The translations under genes and the position numbers were made by a program. From contig JARUPZ010000007.1 in assembly GCA_031213475.1 (NCBI GenBank), positions 4,397,586-4,461,585 on the forward strand: a stretch of DNA of 64,000 nucleotides. Direction: 5' to 3'. Shown here piece by piece: positions 48,601 to 55,086 of the stretch. Within the stretch, counting starts at the first letter, position 1. The number at the start of each line of letters is the position of its first letter. The stretch comes from Nereocystis luetkeana (lineage: Eukaryota; Sar; Phaeophyceae; Laminariales; Laminariaceae). The notes below the pieces were generated by a model, which ran no database searches, was not told the origin of the DNA, and saw only the letters and a list, made by a program, of their open reading frames with translations.

Positions 48601-51600
48601 TCCGTCCGCCCACCCACTCCTGCATCGCCCCCATCTATCGCTGGCATCGCCCGCATCTTCGTATCCGCAGCTGGAGCTGGAGGAGCGGACGTCTGTCGCC
48701 CGGGTCCGCCCCCACCGTGAGCGCAACGAGGATGGGGGCGAGGCAAACGGTGGTGGTGGCGGCGGTGGCGGCGGCGGGCGTGGACGCAACAGGGGTCGCC
48801 GCGGAGGCGGTGGCGGCGGCGACGGGGAGTACGGCGGAGGCGGTGGCGAGAACGGGGAGGAGGGGGGCGAGGGGCGGGGACGCCGCGTGCCTCCCGTAGC
48901 GGAGCACTCTGTGTACATCAAGGGCTTCCCTGACACTACCACGGAGGATGACATCCGCGCCGAGGTGATTAGACGAGAAAAAATGTTGGGATGTGGAGGG
49001 TTGCTGGCCTCTTTATTCGAGAAAATGGTTGACACACACTGTATTCGAGACGAATAGAACTACAATAAGTCTCAACTATAAGCCAATCAGAGCAACCCTA
49101 ACCCTGACTCTAAGCCAATCATACCACATCTCGAACAAGCGGCAAGGTCTACTTGTGATGGTGTACGAAGAAAGGGAATCGTTTCATGCTTGTGCAGGTT
49201 AAAGACTACCGTAGCTCTACAGGTTAGGGTTCAGGGGATGAACAAATGGATTAGGTATATGATAATGTTGAGAACATTCGGCAAAGGGAGCTCGTTTCAT
49301 GCGTGAGTGCTCGGCAGAAACTCTTCTCGCTATATTTTCAAGGAGATCGAGCCAAATGTGAAAACAAAGGAGCACATGAAAGAGAGGAAGGACCGTTGTA
49401 CTTGTGAAGTATGTTCCTCCGGTATAAAAGTTGCTTTTACGGGGGACCATAGTAAATAGGACCTATGGTATACATAAAAACCTCTATATTCAACCATTTT
49501 TACTAACGAAATTTGGTCCTATTAACTATGGTCCCCCGTAATAGCTTTTAGGGGAATGAGCTAATGCGAGAAACGTCGTGATTCATTATCGAGACGGTGT
49601 ACTTAGTTGTGTAAATCATGTGGTGTGTGAAAGAGGGGCCAGCGGGCCAGGGCTTTGACAGACGAACACGGTAAGAAAGTGTTTCTGGGGTTTAGTTGAG
49701 AGTGTTTCGTTCAATCGTTGAGATGAGAATGTTTCGTTCACGTTGGTTGTTTTTTGTTGTTCGTGTTGGGAGGTGGATGGAGATCGGGGGTGATCGCGTT
49801 AGAAACAAACACAAGCCACTAACGTAGTTTTTCGGGTTTCCGTCGAGTGTGTATGGGTTCTGTTCGTTGTTTTTGTTGTTGTTTGCGGTGTGGGGAGGTG
49901 GATGGAGATTGAAAATACCAGGCAATATATACGTGCAAGCTACGGACAAATTTAAAAACAGTAGAATATCTGTTTGCCGGGGCATCATGCGTTTTTTTTT
50001 TTAATTGTCGGGCCGGGATAAGGTGAGAAAAGTTGCGCGCGGTCGGTTGACGGTGTGGCCAGAGAGAAGAGGTGGGGAAAAAAGGAGGGAAACTGTCGGA
50101 GCATTACGTGAGGTGCGTGTGCGTACGTACGTGGGCGATATCTTGGTTGGATAATTCTAGTTTCAGGTTCGTGAGATCGGAATAGATTGGATTACGTGCC
50201 CTTTTCATTTGTTCTTTGGGGTAGAGAGTTTCCTGATTTTAATGATCCGTTTGATATGCAAGATCTGTCGTGCTTTTGCAGGGTGGGATCTGTATGACAC
50301 AGCTCTTGTCCGCGCGCGCATGTGAGCAATGCCGCCTTAGAGGGGTGGTGGCTTATTTTCTAAGCTACCCCTCTCATGAAGAGCTCAATACCTCACCCGA
50401 AACATGACTTGGAAGATGTGGGTTCGCACAACCTGACCAACCACTGTATGCGCTATGAAGTAACCCTTTTAGAACTGCAGTCCTGTTTGGGGACGAACCG
50501 CTCAAGTTGTAAGTAGTTTGTCACCTAAAGGGGACTGCGTTCCTGAAAGGGGTAATATTAATAGTACCCCAAGACAACAATACCAATGAGAGTGTCATAC
50601 TACCTGATAAAATAATAACCGGTCAGAACAAGCGACAAAGTGCAACCGGTGCCGTCGGATGATGCATTTGTGCGCCGCCGGGTGGGATGGATCTGTATGA
50701 TTCAGCTCTCGCCCAACATCTCAACAGCCGCCGCGAACACAGGTTGTACTCGTACGTGCAATATAGATGATCTGGATACGTGATGTATCCGATTTGTGGA
50801 TGGTTTAGTTTTGGCCGAGATGAGAAGACGGTTGTTTTTCGCAAGTGTACGCTGTGAATAGTATGCCCTCTTCGTCTACACTGCTGTAAATGCACAGAAG
50901 GGAGGGAGGGAGGGGGGACGTTTCTCGGTGTCGTGACCGGGTTAACTGTTTCGTCCTGTGTCTTACGCCGTTTTGCCTGTCTACCTGTTTTTTTTCTCCT
51001 TGTTTTTCAATGAAGAACCTCGTTTTTTTTCTGTTTTTCTGTCCGGTTCATATACGTTGGGGTTGATCGGCTGTTGGCTGGTATTTGGGATTCTGTCCCG
51101 GCCCGTTGTTGCTGTCGGATCCCAATTAATAAAACTGCCGCAACTTTCATCGTCAATCTTTTGTCATATTTTTGTCGAAACCGCCCACCCTATTATAGGC
51201 TGTACGTCTTCCTCGCCTACACGCCGAGGTTTTTCGCCGGCGTGAACCCCGCTCTTCCTCTCTTTTGTTTCTCGCGTTCCTGGATTATTTCGTTCATCTG
51301 TTTTTCGTTTTTTGTTTTTTTTTTCTTCATTTCTCCCCCTTGTTGTGATCGTTGCCGTTTGCTTGCTTGTCTTGTCGCCATGTACACGATGCCTTTTTTT
51401 TTCGTTTCGGCAGTTCTCCCAGTACGGCGACATCGTGTCGGTGATCCTTCGCGTGAAGCATATCGGGGAGGACATCCGCACCTGGGCGTTTGTAGAGTAC
51501 GGCTCTACGGAGATGGTGGACCCCGCCATCGCCGGCAGCGAGAGCCTGATGCTCGGAGGAGTGCCCTGCACCGTGGAGGCTAGGAAGAGCACGCCTACCC

Positions 51601-52635
51601 CGAGGTGATGAACCCCATATATATTTTTTTGGTCTCCCTTCTCTTTTTTTTCGATCACTTTTTTCTCTTGTTTTTTTTTCAACACTTTTTGTCCGATTTT
51701 AGAGGGAAGGCGCACGTTGCTTGCACCAGTGCGGGGGAGGCGGGGTGGGAATAAGTCAGAGTCGGGGCGGTTCTGGGGTGTCTAAGGTTTCTGTATATTT
51801 CGGGTAGGCGGGGGGCTGTACTCGATAGGAGAGATGTACTCGATCTCATGCATGGCCGCAGTCGGGGAGGCGGGGGGGGGGGGGGGGGAGGGGGTATAGA
51901 TAGTGTGTCGTGTTTTTTCTTCCTGTTGCCTTCGTTCGGCTTGTTCTTCTTCTACTAAAGGAGAGACAACGGGGCTGCTGGTTTCGGGCGTTTGCTGCAT
52001 GGGCACGGCTGATGGGAAGACCGCGCAGTCCCCCTATTACGGGGGACCATAGTTAACAGGACCTATGGTATAGACAAAAACCTATATATGTACTTATTTT
52101 ACTAACAATATTTGGTGCTATTTACTATGGATCCCCGTAACAGGAGGAGTGGATGGGGGGGGGGGGGGGGGGGGGCAACCCGCGCGCAGAGCTGAACTCA
52201 TACAAAGCTACAGGAGAATTATCTGTGTGGAGGTACACACCAACAACGGTGGTCTGCTCTCGCGTGAGAGACTGCGCAGTTTTCTTTTCTGCAACGCGCG
52301 TTCAGCCAATACTGGAACCCAGCAGCCCCGTCTCACTTCTCCCTCCCTAGTATATTAATAGTTGTCGTTGCTTGGCGTTGTCTTTGCCAGTGGCGTTTGT
52401 TTTTTTTTCTCCTTTTTCGTCTTCTTTTTCTCGGTGGCTCTTGTCCTTTCGTCGTTGTTGCTCCTTGTTCTCGTGTTGTTGTTCATCTTGTGCTTCTGTC
52501 GTTGTTGGTCGTGTGTCGGCGGTGTGCAGGAGCGAGTACGGCGGAGGAGGACGCGGCCGGCGCTTCGGCGGAAGGCGTCCCCGGGGCGACAACAGGGGAG
52601 ACAACAGGGCTGACCGCAAGCGCGAGAGCTACTAG
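19473..52635 (+). CDS. Three-RRM, Gly/Arg-rich RNA-binding protein (whole gene, seven exons)
   Basis: The joined exons 19473-19640, 20428-20543, 42130-42210, 44218-44332, 48671-48964, 51414-51604 and 52530-52635 total 1,071 bases, which is 356 residues plus stop. Phases match at all six junctions. RRM1 (about residues 8-78) has RNP2 IYIKGV and RNP1 KDFCFVEF. RRM2 (about 95-172) has SIYIPTLP and RYAFVEFG. A Gly/Arg/Glu-rich linker spans about 178-232. RRM3 (about 239-316) has SVYIKGF and TWAFVEYG. The RGG-like tail (322-356) ends KRESY. The domain order resembles nucleolin-like and G3BP-like RNA-binding proteins, so binding of RNA in nucleus or granules is a reasonable inference; the specific target is unknown. 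Introns measure 787, 21586, 2007, 4338, 2449 and 925 bp and are full of transposons. The ATG at 19473 has a favourable context (ACCATGG) and follows a CAG-rich leader. Confidence 0.9.
20428..20543 (+). CDS. RRM gene exon 2
   Basis: Acceptor CTCTTAG, donor GTACGT. Residues 57-94 plus two bases: the rest of RRM1 (GGFEVCGAHATVEMRKPR) and a basic linker RRGRRERATVPEGTST. Split codon AG|C gives Ser95. Confidence 0.88.
21814..22600 (+). repeat. Left TIR of the MULE with ~200-bp sub-repeats
   Basis: Four diverged tandem units start at GTCGTAAATTC (21836), GTCGTGAATGAC (about 22072), GTCGTTTTTTATGACACC (about 22260) and GTCGTAAACAAGCC (about 22447). Units share GAAGCTATCGCATAG-like, CAAAGCGGGCCAGTACTCGAG and GTTGGCATGG blocks. 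Units 1 and 2 (to about 22260) match the right TIR; units 3 and 4 have no partner there. Repeated subunits may have been multiple transposase binding sites (inference). Confidence 0.75.
23062..23892. mobile_element. Non-autonomous PIF/Harbinger-type element nested in the MULE
   Basis: Perfect 18-bp TIRs GGGCCCATCTTAACGGGG (23062-23079) and its complement (23875-23892), flanked by the 3-bp direct repeat TAA (23059-23061 and 23893-23895). A TAA/TTA 3-bp duplication with GGG ends is typical of PIF/Harbinger. The 831-bp interior is GC-rich in the middle (about 23230-23690) and AT-rich at both sides. Open frames there (115 and 114 codons, opposite strands) show no transposase motif. The middle may be captured host sequence. 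Confidence 0.75.
24304..24807 (-). pseudogene. Charged C-terminal region of the MULE transposase (probable)
   Basis: An open frame of 167 codons rich in Lys, Arg, Asp and Ser, with segments such as LSLDEARDIQEKAEDY, LKKKRGRERAE and RRSRLMKKDPREKPLDDR. It lies just downstream, on the same strand, of the SWIM-like block, where MULE-type proteins carry a basic low-conservation tail. The first half is the more protein-like. It could instead be an independent ORF of the element. There is no intact join to the SWIM frame. Confidence 0.45.
24941..25258 (-). pseudogene. MULE transposase fragment with SWIM zinc finger
   Basis: CSRLQLSRRGLPCRHYFAVL (residues 37-56 of this frame, coding positions 25091-25150) matches the SWIM pattern CxC-xn-CxH as found in MULE and FAR1 proteins, where CSC...G(L/I)PCRH is usual. 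The second cysteine of the CxC pair is Arg here (TGC to CGC would explain it), so zinc binding is probably lost. Neighbouring frames are disrupted. Confidence 0.65.
26213..26494 (-). pseudogene. MULE transposase fragment, RAE motif region
   Basis: In the frame running 26391-26293 the translation is LGMLSTPRAEAMFGVTKNMS followed by LEKKNIPVRSLGKS. The pattern (T/S)xRAExxxxxxK, between the DDE domain and the SWIM finger, is a hallmark of MULE/FAR1-type proteins. The continuation SLNASTRCFI is in the neighbouring frame, so there is a frameshift near 26290. I could not recover the DDE catalytic residues upstream. Confidence 0.55.
27100..27189. mobile_element. Family B MITE copy 8, perfect TTAA target
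   Basis: CCCCTTTAGAACCGCAGTCC ... GGACTGCGGTTCTAAAAGGG with TTAA on both sides (27096-27099, 27190-27193). The best evidence in the window for a piggyBac-type target. Nested in the MULE. Confidence 0.9.
27258..27827 (+). other. Ser/Glu/Lys-rich open frame inside the MULE
   Basis: 189 codons. The start resembles a short Cys/His-bearing segment (CKICVGQQNLHMADNQRC) and the rest is low-complexity, with STEDSSEK, STEDNSEKSSSAEGSSTEEK and similar repeats. The DNA is a purine-rich imperfect tandem repeat with a unit of roughly 15-18 bp (27480-27960), so the open frame may be a by-product. If real, it could be a captured host exon or an accessory MULE ORF. Confidence 0.25.
28139..28246. mobile_element. 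Family A MITE copy 10
   Basis: TA-TTCCGGGGGACCGTAG ... ACTGTGGTCCCCCGTTA-TA. Nested in the MULE. Confidence 0.85.
28738..29174 (-). repeat. Right TIR of the MULE
   Basis: Reverse complement of left-TIR units 1 and 2, with about 437 bp of homology. Shared blocks include GAGGAGATAT, TGGCATGGTGCGGGGCCATC and ATTCTTATTTGCGACACCGC. It lacks a TTAATA insertion present in the left copy at 22133-22140. Confidence 0.75.
29540..29644. mobile_element. Family A MITE copy 11
   Basis: TA-TTACGGGGGACCATAG ... ACTAGGGTCCCCCGTAA-TA, near-consensus. Confidence 0.88.
29645..30508. other. Intron 2 segment, nothing recognised
   Basis: Contains TACCAGGTA (29745) and an AAACTGGTTTTAACTTCTG region. An open frame near 29911-30144 shows no domain or splice support. 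Confidence 0.35.
30513..30601. mobile_element. Family B MITE copy 9, TCAA target
   Basis: CCCTTTTAGGACTGCAGTCC ... GGACTGCAGTTCTAAAAAGG flanked by TCAA on both sides (30509-30512, 30602-30605), a one-base variant of TTAA. Confidence 0.88.
30606..32088. other. Intron 2 segment, no exon supported
   Basis: Holds TATTAATA near 31320 and a compound TACCAGGTATTAATAGATACCTGGTA region near 31637-31662. A 114-codon + frame at 31366-31710 has no recognisable domain and crosses these insertion words, so I do not call it a gene. Confidence 0.4.
32089..32176 (+). mobile_element. Family D, 3' end with poly-C tail
   Basis: GCTCCGTCTCGAAAGGGATG, GTGGTCAATGGTCAAATGAC, AAGGCAAGCAACAAATGAGTACG and a C run. 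A family C element starts directly after the tail. Confidence 0.75.
32184..32684 (+). mobile_element. Family C poly-C element, near full length
   Basis: Begins CATAGGGTGGCGTCGGTTGG and ends GATATCGAGTACCCCCCTCC. It contains ATTAATA (32481-32487), where other copies read TTCTTAGTAGG without it, and it joins a family B MITE at its 3' end. Confidence 0.75.
32699..32787. mobile_element. Family B MITE copy 10
   Basis: TTAA-CCCTTTTAGAACCGCAG ... CTGCGGTTCTAAAAGGG-TCAA. Nearly perfect palindrome. Confidence 0.88.
33837..33910. mobile_element. Family B MITE copy 11, right end decayed
   Basis: CCCCTTTTAGGACTGCAGTCC ... AACGGGGCTGCGGTCCTCCC. The right terminal CTAAAAGGG is lost. Confidence 0.75.
34277..34420. 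mobile_element. Family F element, copy 1
   Basis: Shares the core CGTGTGCGGAGTAGTGCCGG and TGGTTGGCTGGC-GTACCGGCACTA with the copies at 38351 and 48044. The ends are decayed. Confidence 0.55.
34955..35049. mobile_element. Family B MITE copy 12, with TATTAATA insertion
   Basis: TTAA-CCCTTTTAGTACTGCAG ... CGGGACTGCAGTAC, then TATTAATA (35035-35042), where other copies have the TA of CTAAAAGGG. Confidence 0.8.
35380..35490 (+). mobile_element. tRNA-like head plus A tail (SINE candidate)
   Basis: A T-arm-like hairpin CTGGG-TTCGAGC-CCCAG contains the polymerase III B box GGTTCGAGCC (35433-35442). About 40 bp upstream, AGTTCAAGTGGTTAA resembles an A box / D-arm. The acceptor stem is not recoverable and the anticodon arm is irregular, so it is not a functional tRNA. 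A short body and a run of 17-18 A follow. The layout fits a tRNA-derived SINE, but there is only one copy here. Confidence 0.4.
35944..36048. mobile_element. Family A MITE copy 12
   Basis: TTACGGGGGACCGTAGTTAA ... TTAACTATGGCCCCCCGTAA-TA, followed directly by TTAATAG. Confidence 0.85.
36061..36240. repeat. Short direct repeat with TACCWGGTA triplet
   Basis: CTTGAAAATGGAGTGGGATACATGCTT (36066-36092) recurs diverged near 36193-36217. Between the copies three TACCWGGTA words occur within 32 bp (36098-36129). Confidence 0.5.
36350..36434 (+). mobile_element. Family D, 3' end with poly-C tail
   Basis: GTGCTCCGTCTCGAAAGCGAG ... AAGGCAAGCAACAAACGAGTACG and a C run. Same truncation type as the copy at 32089. 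Confidence 0.7.
36435..38350. other. Intron 2 segment, nothing recognised
   Basis: Contains TACCAGGTA (37377), TATTAATA (37558) and a poly-G run at 38033. Open frames lack domain or splice support. Confidence 0.35.
38351..38523. mobile_element. Family F element, copy 2 (best preserved)
   Basis: Ends GTCCCTCTATAGTGCCGG and, reverse-complemented from the right, GGTCCCTCTGGGGTGCCCG. Core contains CTACTCCGCACACG. About 173 bp, no coding potential. Confidence 0.6.
39233..39424 (+). mobile_element. Family C, 5'-truncated with poly-C tail
   Basis: From CTCTAAAGCGGTTCTTAGTAGG to GATATTGAGTACACC and a C run. Confidence 0.75.
39620..39667. repeat. (AGT)n microsatellite
   Basis: About 16 uninterrupted AGT triplets. 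The flanking open frames owe their Val or Leu runs to it. Confidence 0.9.
40235..40322. mobile_element. Family B MITE copy 13
   Basis: CCCTTCAGTACTGCAGTCC ... GGGACTACAGTCCTAAAAGGG-TTGA. Confidence 0.8.
40447..40640 (-). mobile_element. Family D copy with longer 5' part
   Basis: Colinear with 58510-58710: GTACTCATTT..., ATCGACCACGCATCCCTTTCG, GGAGCAC, then a block homologous to the coding fragment at 58.6 kb. It lacks the TACCAGGTA found in that copy. Confidence 0.6.
40650..40830 (-). mobile_element. Composite family C/D fragment
   Basis: On the - strand, a D segment (CGTCTCGAAAGGGATCCGTG ... GCAACACGTGAGTACG) runs straight into a C-type end (CATGCAGTACATCGAG) and a C run. D-to-C joining suggests template switching or nested insertion. 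Confidence 0.5.
42130..42210 (+). CDS. RRM gene exon 3
   Basis: Acceptor CCCACAG, donor GTGAGC. One base completing Ser95, residues 96-121 and two bases: RRM2 beta1 (IYIPTLP) and helix 1 (KEAVRSLFSGL). Split codon CG|G gives Arg122. Confidence 0.85.
43223..43432 (+). mobile_element. Family C, 5'-truncated with poly-C tail
   Basis: From CCGTTCTTAGTAGGATGCAG to CATGACATGAGTACC and a C run. Confidence 0.75.
43755..43850. repeat. Family E repeat, copy 3 (inverted, diverged)
   Basis: ATGGTGTGTGTTTGTCC..., CGTTCTTTGTACCCGTCGATATG, CAGTGTTTCGTGCTGATTCTT match the reverse complement of 12584-12724. No CA/GT tract expansion here. Confidence 0.6.
44218..44332 (+). CDS. RRM gene exon 4
   Basis: Acceptor TGTGTAG, donor GTGAGC. 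Completes Arg122 and encodes residues 123-160: RRM2 RNP1 SRYAFVEFG and the second helix (CQHVQEIMSSGPFTL). Ends in phase 0. Confidence 0.9.
45909..45991. mobile_element. Family B MITE copy 14, ends decayed
   Basis: GTAGAACCGCAGTTCCG ... CAAACGGGACTGCGGTTCTAAA. The terminal CCCTTT/AAAGGG is lost. Confidence 0.75.
46413..46643. mobile_element. Family G element with internal duplication
   Basis: Left end GGGGTGCGATGGCCTTTCATCGC, right end (reverse complement) GGGGTGCGATCG-TTTTTCAGCGC. A TTCCGAAAATGTACTGGYGGACTT block occurs twice inside. Confidence 0.6.
46759..46854. mobile_element. Family A MITE copy 13, right end lost
   Basis: TTACGGGGGACCATAGTAAA ... GGTCCTATTAACTACGGG, then diverges. Confidence 0.75.
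46939..47045. mobile_element. Family A MITE copy 14
   Basis: TA-TTACGGGGTACCATAG ... CTCTGGTCCCCCGTAA-TA. A second TTACTATTAATAG follows. Confidence 0.85.
47208..47285. mobile_element. Family B MITE copy 15, shortened
   Basis: TTAA-CCCTTCCATGACCGCAG ... GTTGGACTGGGG-TTAA. The right arm is deleted but the TTAA flanks remain. Confidence 0.7.
47883..47994. mobile_element. Family A MITE copy 15
   Basis: TA-TTACGGTGGACCATAG ... TACTATGGTCCCCCGTAA-TA. The centre reads AAATACCTGATCTATAGG where others read AAATATATAGG, a longer TA-flanked insertion. Confidence 0.85.
48044..48156. mobile_element. Family F element, copy 3
   Basis: CTATAGTGCCGGTATGTGCC ... ATTCCGCACACGGCC ... GCATTACAGAGGGACCCC. Shorter than the copy at 38351. 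Confidence 0.55.
48671..48964 (+). CDS. RRM gene exon 5
   Basis: Acceptor ATCCGCAG, donor GTGATT, phase 0 at both ends. Residues 161-258: last RRM2 strand (LELEERTSVARVRP), a linker with a run of ten Gly, RGRNRGRRG and Glu/Gly repeats, then RRM3 beta1 and the start of helix 1 (SVYIKGFPDTTTEDDIRAE). The opposite-strand Pro/Ser frame is a shadow. Confidence 0.9.
49437..49541. mobile_element. Family A MITE copy 16
   Basis: TTACGGGGGACCATAGTAAA ... TTAACTATGGTCCCCCGTAA-TA. Confidence 0.87.
50464..50552. mobile_element. Family B MITE copy 16
   Basis: TAA-CCCTTTTAGAACTGCAG ... GGACTGCGTTCCTGAAAGGGG-TAA, followed by TATTAATA. Confidence 0.78.
51414..51604 (+). CDS. RRM gene exon 6
   Basis: Acceptor TTTCGGCAG, donor GTGATG. 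Residues 259-321 plus two bases: rest of RRM3 helix 1 (FSQYGDIVSV), RNP1 TWAFVEYGS and last strand (LGGVPCTVEARKS). Without splicing the frame stops at 51606-51608; with it, AG|G gives Arg322 and the RGG tail follows. Confidence 0.88.
51816..51853 (-). mobile_element. Family C, extreme 3' end only
   Basis: About 38 bp (CATGCATGAGATCGAGTACA ... TATCGAGTACA) followed by a short C-rich end. Strong 5' truncation. Confidence 0.55.
52037..52140. mobile_element. Family A MITE copy 17
   Basis: TA-TTACGGGGGACCATAG ... TACTATGGATCCCCGTAA. Within intron 6. Confidence 0.85.
52530..52635 (+). CDS. RRM gene exon 7 (last)
   Basis: Acceptor GTGTGCAG. Completes Arg322 and encodes 34 residues: SEYGGGGRGRRFGGRRPRG, DNRGDNRADRKRESY and TAG at 52633-52635. 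RGG-type tail, typical of proteins that bind RNA loosely and can be methylated on Arg. Confidence 0.88.
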
Positions 52636-55086
52636 CGCGACCGACCGAGCGTCAACAGCGACCGACCGGCGGACGGGACGGCTGCGGACGGTTTTTGCCG
52701 CCCGCTATCTCTGCCCGACGGCAATATAATAATGTGGTTTGTTTTGGGCAGTGTTGAAAAGGGGGGGGGGGGGGCGTCTCTAGTTGTCTGAACTCGTTGT
52801 AGTTCTAAAGTGCTTAGTAGTAGAAGTATTACGCGAAGGGTTTTATATGGTGAAGGCGAGCGGCCGGCGGAAGGCCGGGGCCAGAGCAGTATCAGGAGAA
52901 ATCGGAAGGACGGGAAAAGATGGGCGGAGATTCGGAGGGGGGGGGGGGGAGTGTCCCTGGTCGAGGAATGTGCGCGACACGACCGAGCGTGAAAACCTCG
53001 GTGGTGTGCAGTTTTTCGTGATTCGGGTGACGGTGCCGAGCAAGTGATGCTTGGAAACGGGTGAGAATGGGGGGGGGGGGGAGCCGTGGCAAATGCTAGC
53101 GTTGACTAGCGTTATATGTATGTCCGGAAACGTGAGATATGGACATGTCCAGGGTGCATAAGATTTGGCGCCGATATGTGCTAATTCTGTTTTTTGTTTT
53201 TTCGTTTTTGTTTTTCCGCGTGGGAAAATACGTACTTCGTATTGTTTTTGGGTGCCGGTGTACGCGTTTGCCTGGAGGGAGGGCGGGGGGAACGGGGTAG
53301 GGGCGGGGCAATAGTGGATGGAGTAGTCTGATACTGGGCTAGCCGGTAGAGAGGCAGGAGGGGTGGTCGAGAGGAGGGAGGAGGGGAGGTGGGAGAGGGC
53401 TGGAGAGCGTCGTGTGCCTTGACGTTCGGGCTGGCATGCTCAAGAAAGTGGGGTTTGCAAGAGGGAAGGGAGGATGAGGTATGCGCTAGCTGGGATAGAT
53501 TGGTCGTAGGGTGCAGGGGGGGTTGGTGGGTGGGTGGGTGCAAAAAATCACGTGCAGGAAGGATGAGGGATAAACTGGAAGCTAGCGTAACAAATATTTT
53601 GAGACAGAAAAAATGCGGGACACGTTGTTGGTGTTTTTGTTTTTCGCTTTGTTTGTTGATGGTGGCGGTTGGGACGCATGGCGTTGACAAGAGAGGAGGG
53701 GGAATGAGAGCGGGGAGGAGGAGGGGGGTTGGAACATCTCGAGGGAAAGAGAAGTGCGGGAAAGGCGCTCGGTCGCGGCACCACGAGAGACCACGAGTGA
53801 CTCCATGTAGGAATCTCGGTGTCGACAATTAATTGCGGCGCAATTTTTTGCGGTTGGGTTGTGCGCCGTCCTCATGTCTTCTTTTTTTTTTAGTCGTTGT
53901 CAGTGCGTGCAAACCGGCCCCCGATGCAGAGCGTGTGTGTTTATTTTTATTTTTATTTTCGGTCGTCTTTTTGTGAAGGCTGATTCCTTACTTTCCGTCG
54001 TGATTGACTTGGAATAGGCGTTTCTCGATGGGAACACGGGGGAAGCGGGGGGTCCGTCTAAAAATGCGTGGACTGCCCGCGTGCGGGCGGGGGGGAGAGA
54101 GAGGGGCAACCAAAAAGAAGTTCGGTTTGTGTTGCTGCATCTTGTTTTCTTTCGACGGCGCCACATGTTATGTGAGGGCGTGTTGTGGTTGTGCTAGGAT
54201 GTTTTGAGTAGTAGGCAGTGAGATTGGGAACAGAAAAGGGGGGAGAAGGGAACGGGAAGAAGAAAAAAAGAAAGAAGAGGAGGGAAAAAGGAGCGCAGAA
54301 GGAATATAGCTCTTTATACGTGTTTTTTTGTTTTCGTCGTGCATCTTGCGTACGTACATGCGTACGTATATATGTACGTGCTTTCTTCTTTGTGGTTTTT
54401 GAGCCGCGAAACCGCCGCATGGTTTCCGCCTTGGGCCGGAATAAAACAAGGCGTTTTTTATCTCATTTTCTCGGGTAGGTGGGTGGGGTGGAAAACATCT
54501 ATTAATACGACAAAAGGGCGTTGGTTTGCTGTTGTTTCCTTTCGGGGCGAAAGATTAGTAATTATACTATGGACTACGTACGTACTGCGATTTTTTTTGT
54601 TCATGATCGGTTGGTTTGACATGAACGAGGGACGTACTGAGAGAAAGACATTTCGTGCCCGCATTTTTTACTACCTGTCTTTTGTTACCACACTTTTTTT
54701 CTTTTTTTCTTTTGTCAAAAATGATTGTTACGGTTGTGCGATTTGCTTTATTTTTTTTTCAGCTCACGAGCTGCTTCAAAGGTAAAAGACGGAAATTCTC
54801 TCCCCAACGAATGCCGCCAGCAGCATCTACGTATTCGAATCGAATTGGACATATTTGGTATCACCCTGACCGCCATAAACAGCGGAAGAGGGTGACATGG
54901 CCGTTTTGTTATTCGAGGTTCTACGCCTGGCGCTACTAGCGGTGAAAATGTGTCCCGACCAACCACACGGGCCCTTCGACATGGTCACCGCTACCGGTAG
55001 GCGTTTATTTCCATACGTACGAACACAATTATACAAGATAGATTGCGAAAAATCGATGCTGTACTTGAACTTAAGTAGTTACCAGT
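52636..55086. other. 3' flank of the RRM gene, no gene recognised
   Basis: Contains the unplaced 3' UTR, several G runs (52759, 52936, 53070) and TG- or GGGA-rich DNA. Open frames on both strands are low-complexity and have no domain. TATTAATA occurs near 54500. Confidence 0.4.

Larger units (their letters stand above)
44333..48670 (+). other. Intron 4 of the RRM gene
   Basis: 4.3 kb with three family A, two family B, one family F and one family G element. TACCTGGTA/TATTAATA words occur at about 44981, 45752 and 48186. No extra exon is supported. Confidence 0.7.
48965..51413 (+). other. Intron 5 of the RRM gene
   Basis: 2.4 kb with a family A and a family B MITE and a few ACCCTAACCCT-like words near 49095. 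T-rich near the acceptor. Confidence 0.7.

Noticed and set aside
48460..49035. 191-codon Pro/Ser-rich frame on the - strand
   Set aside because: It is the antisense shadow of the Gly-rich exon 5 of the RRM gene.
49083..49235. Telomere-like ACCCTAACCCT words
   Set aside because: Only two or three units in unrelated context; not an array.
53181..53832. 215- and 147-codon overlapping frames downstream of the RRM gene
   Set aside because: Low-complexity GGGA/TG-rich DNA, open on both strands, with no motif or splice support.
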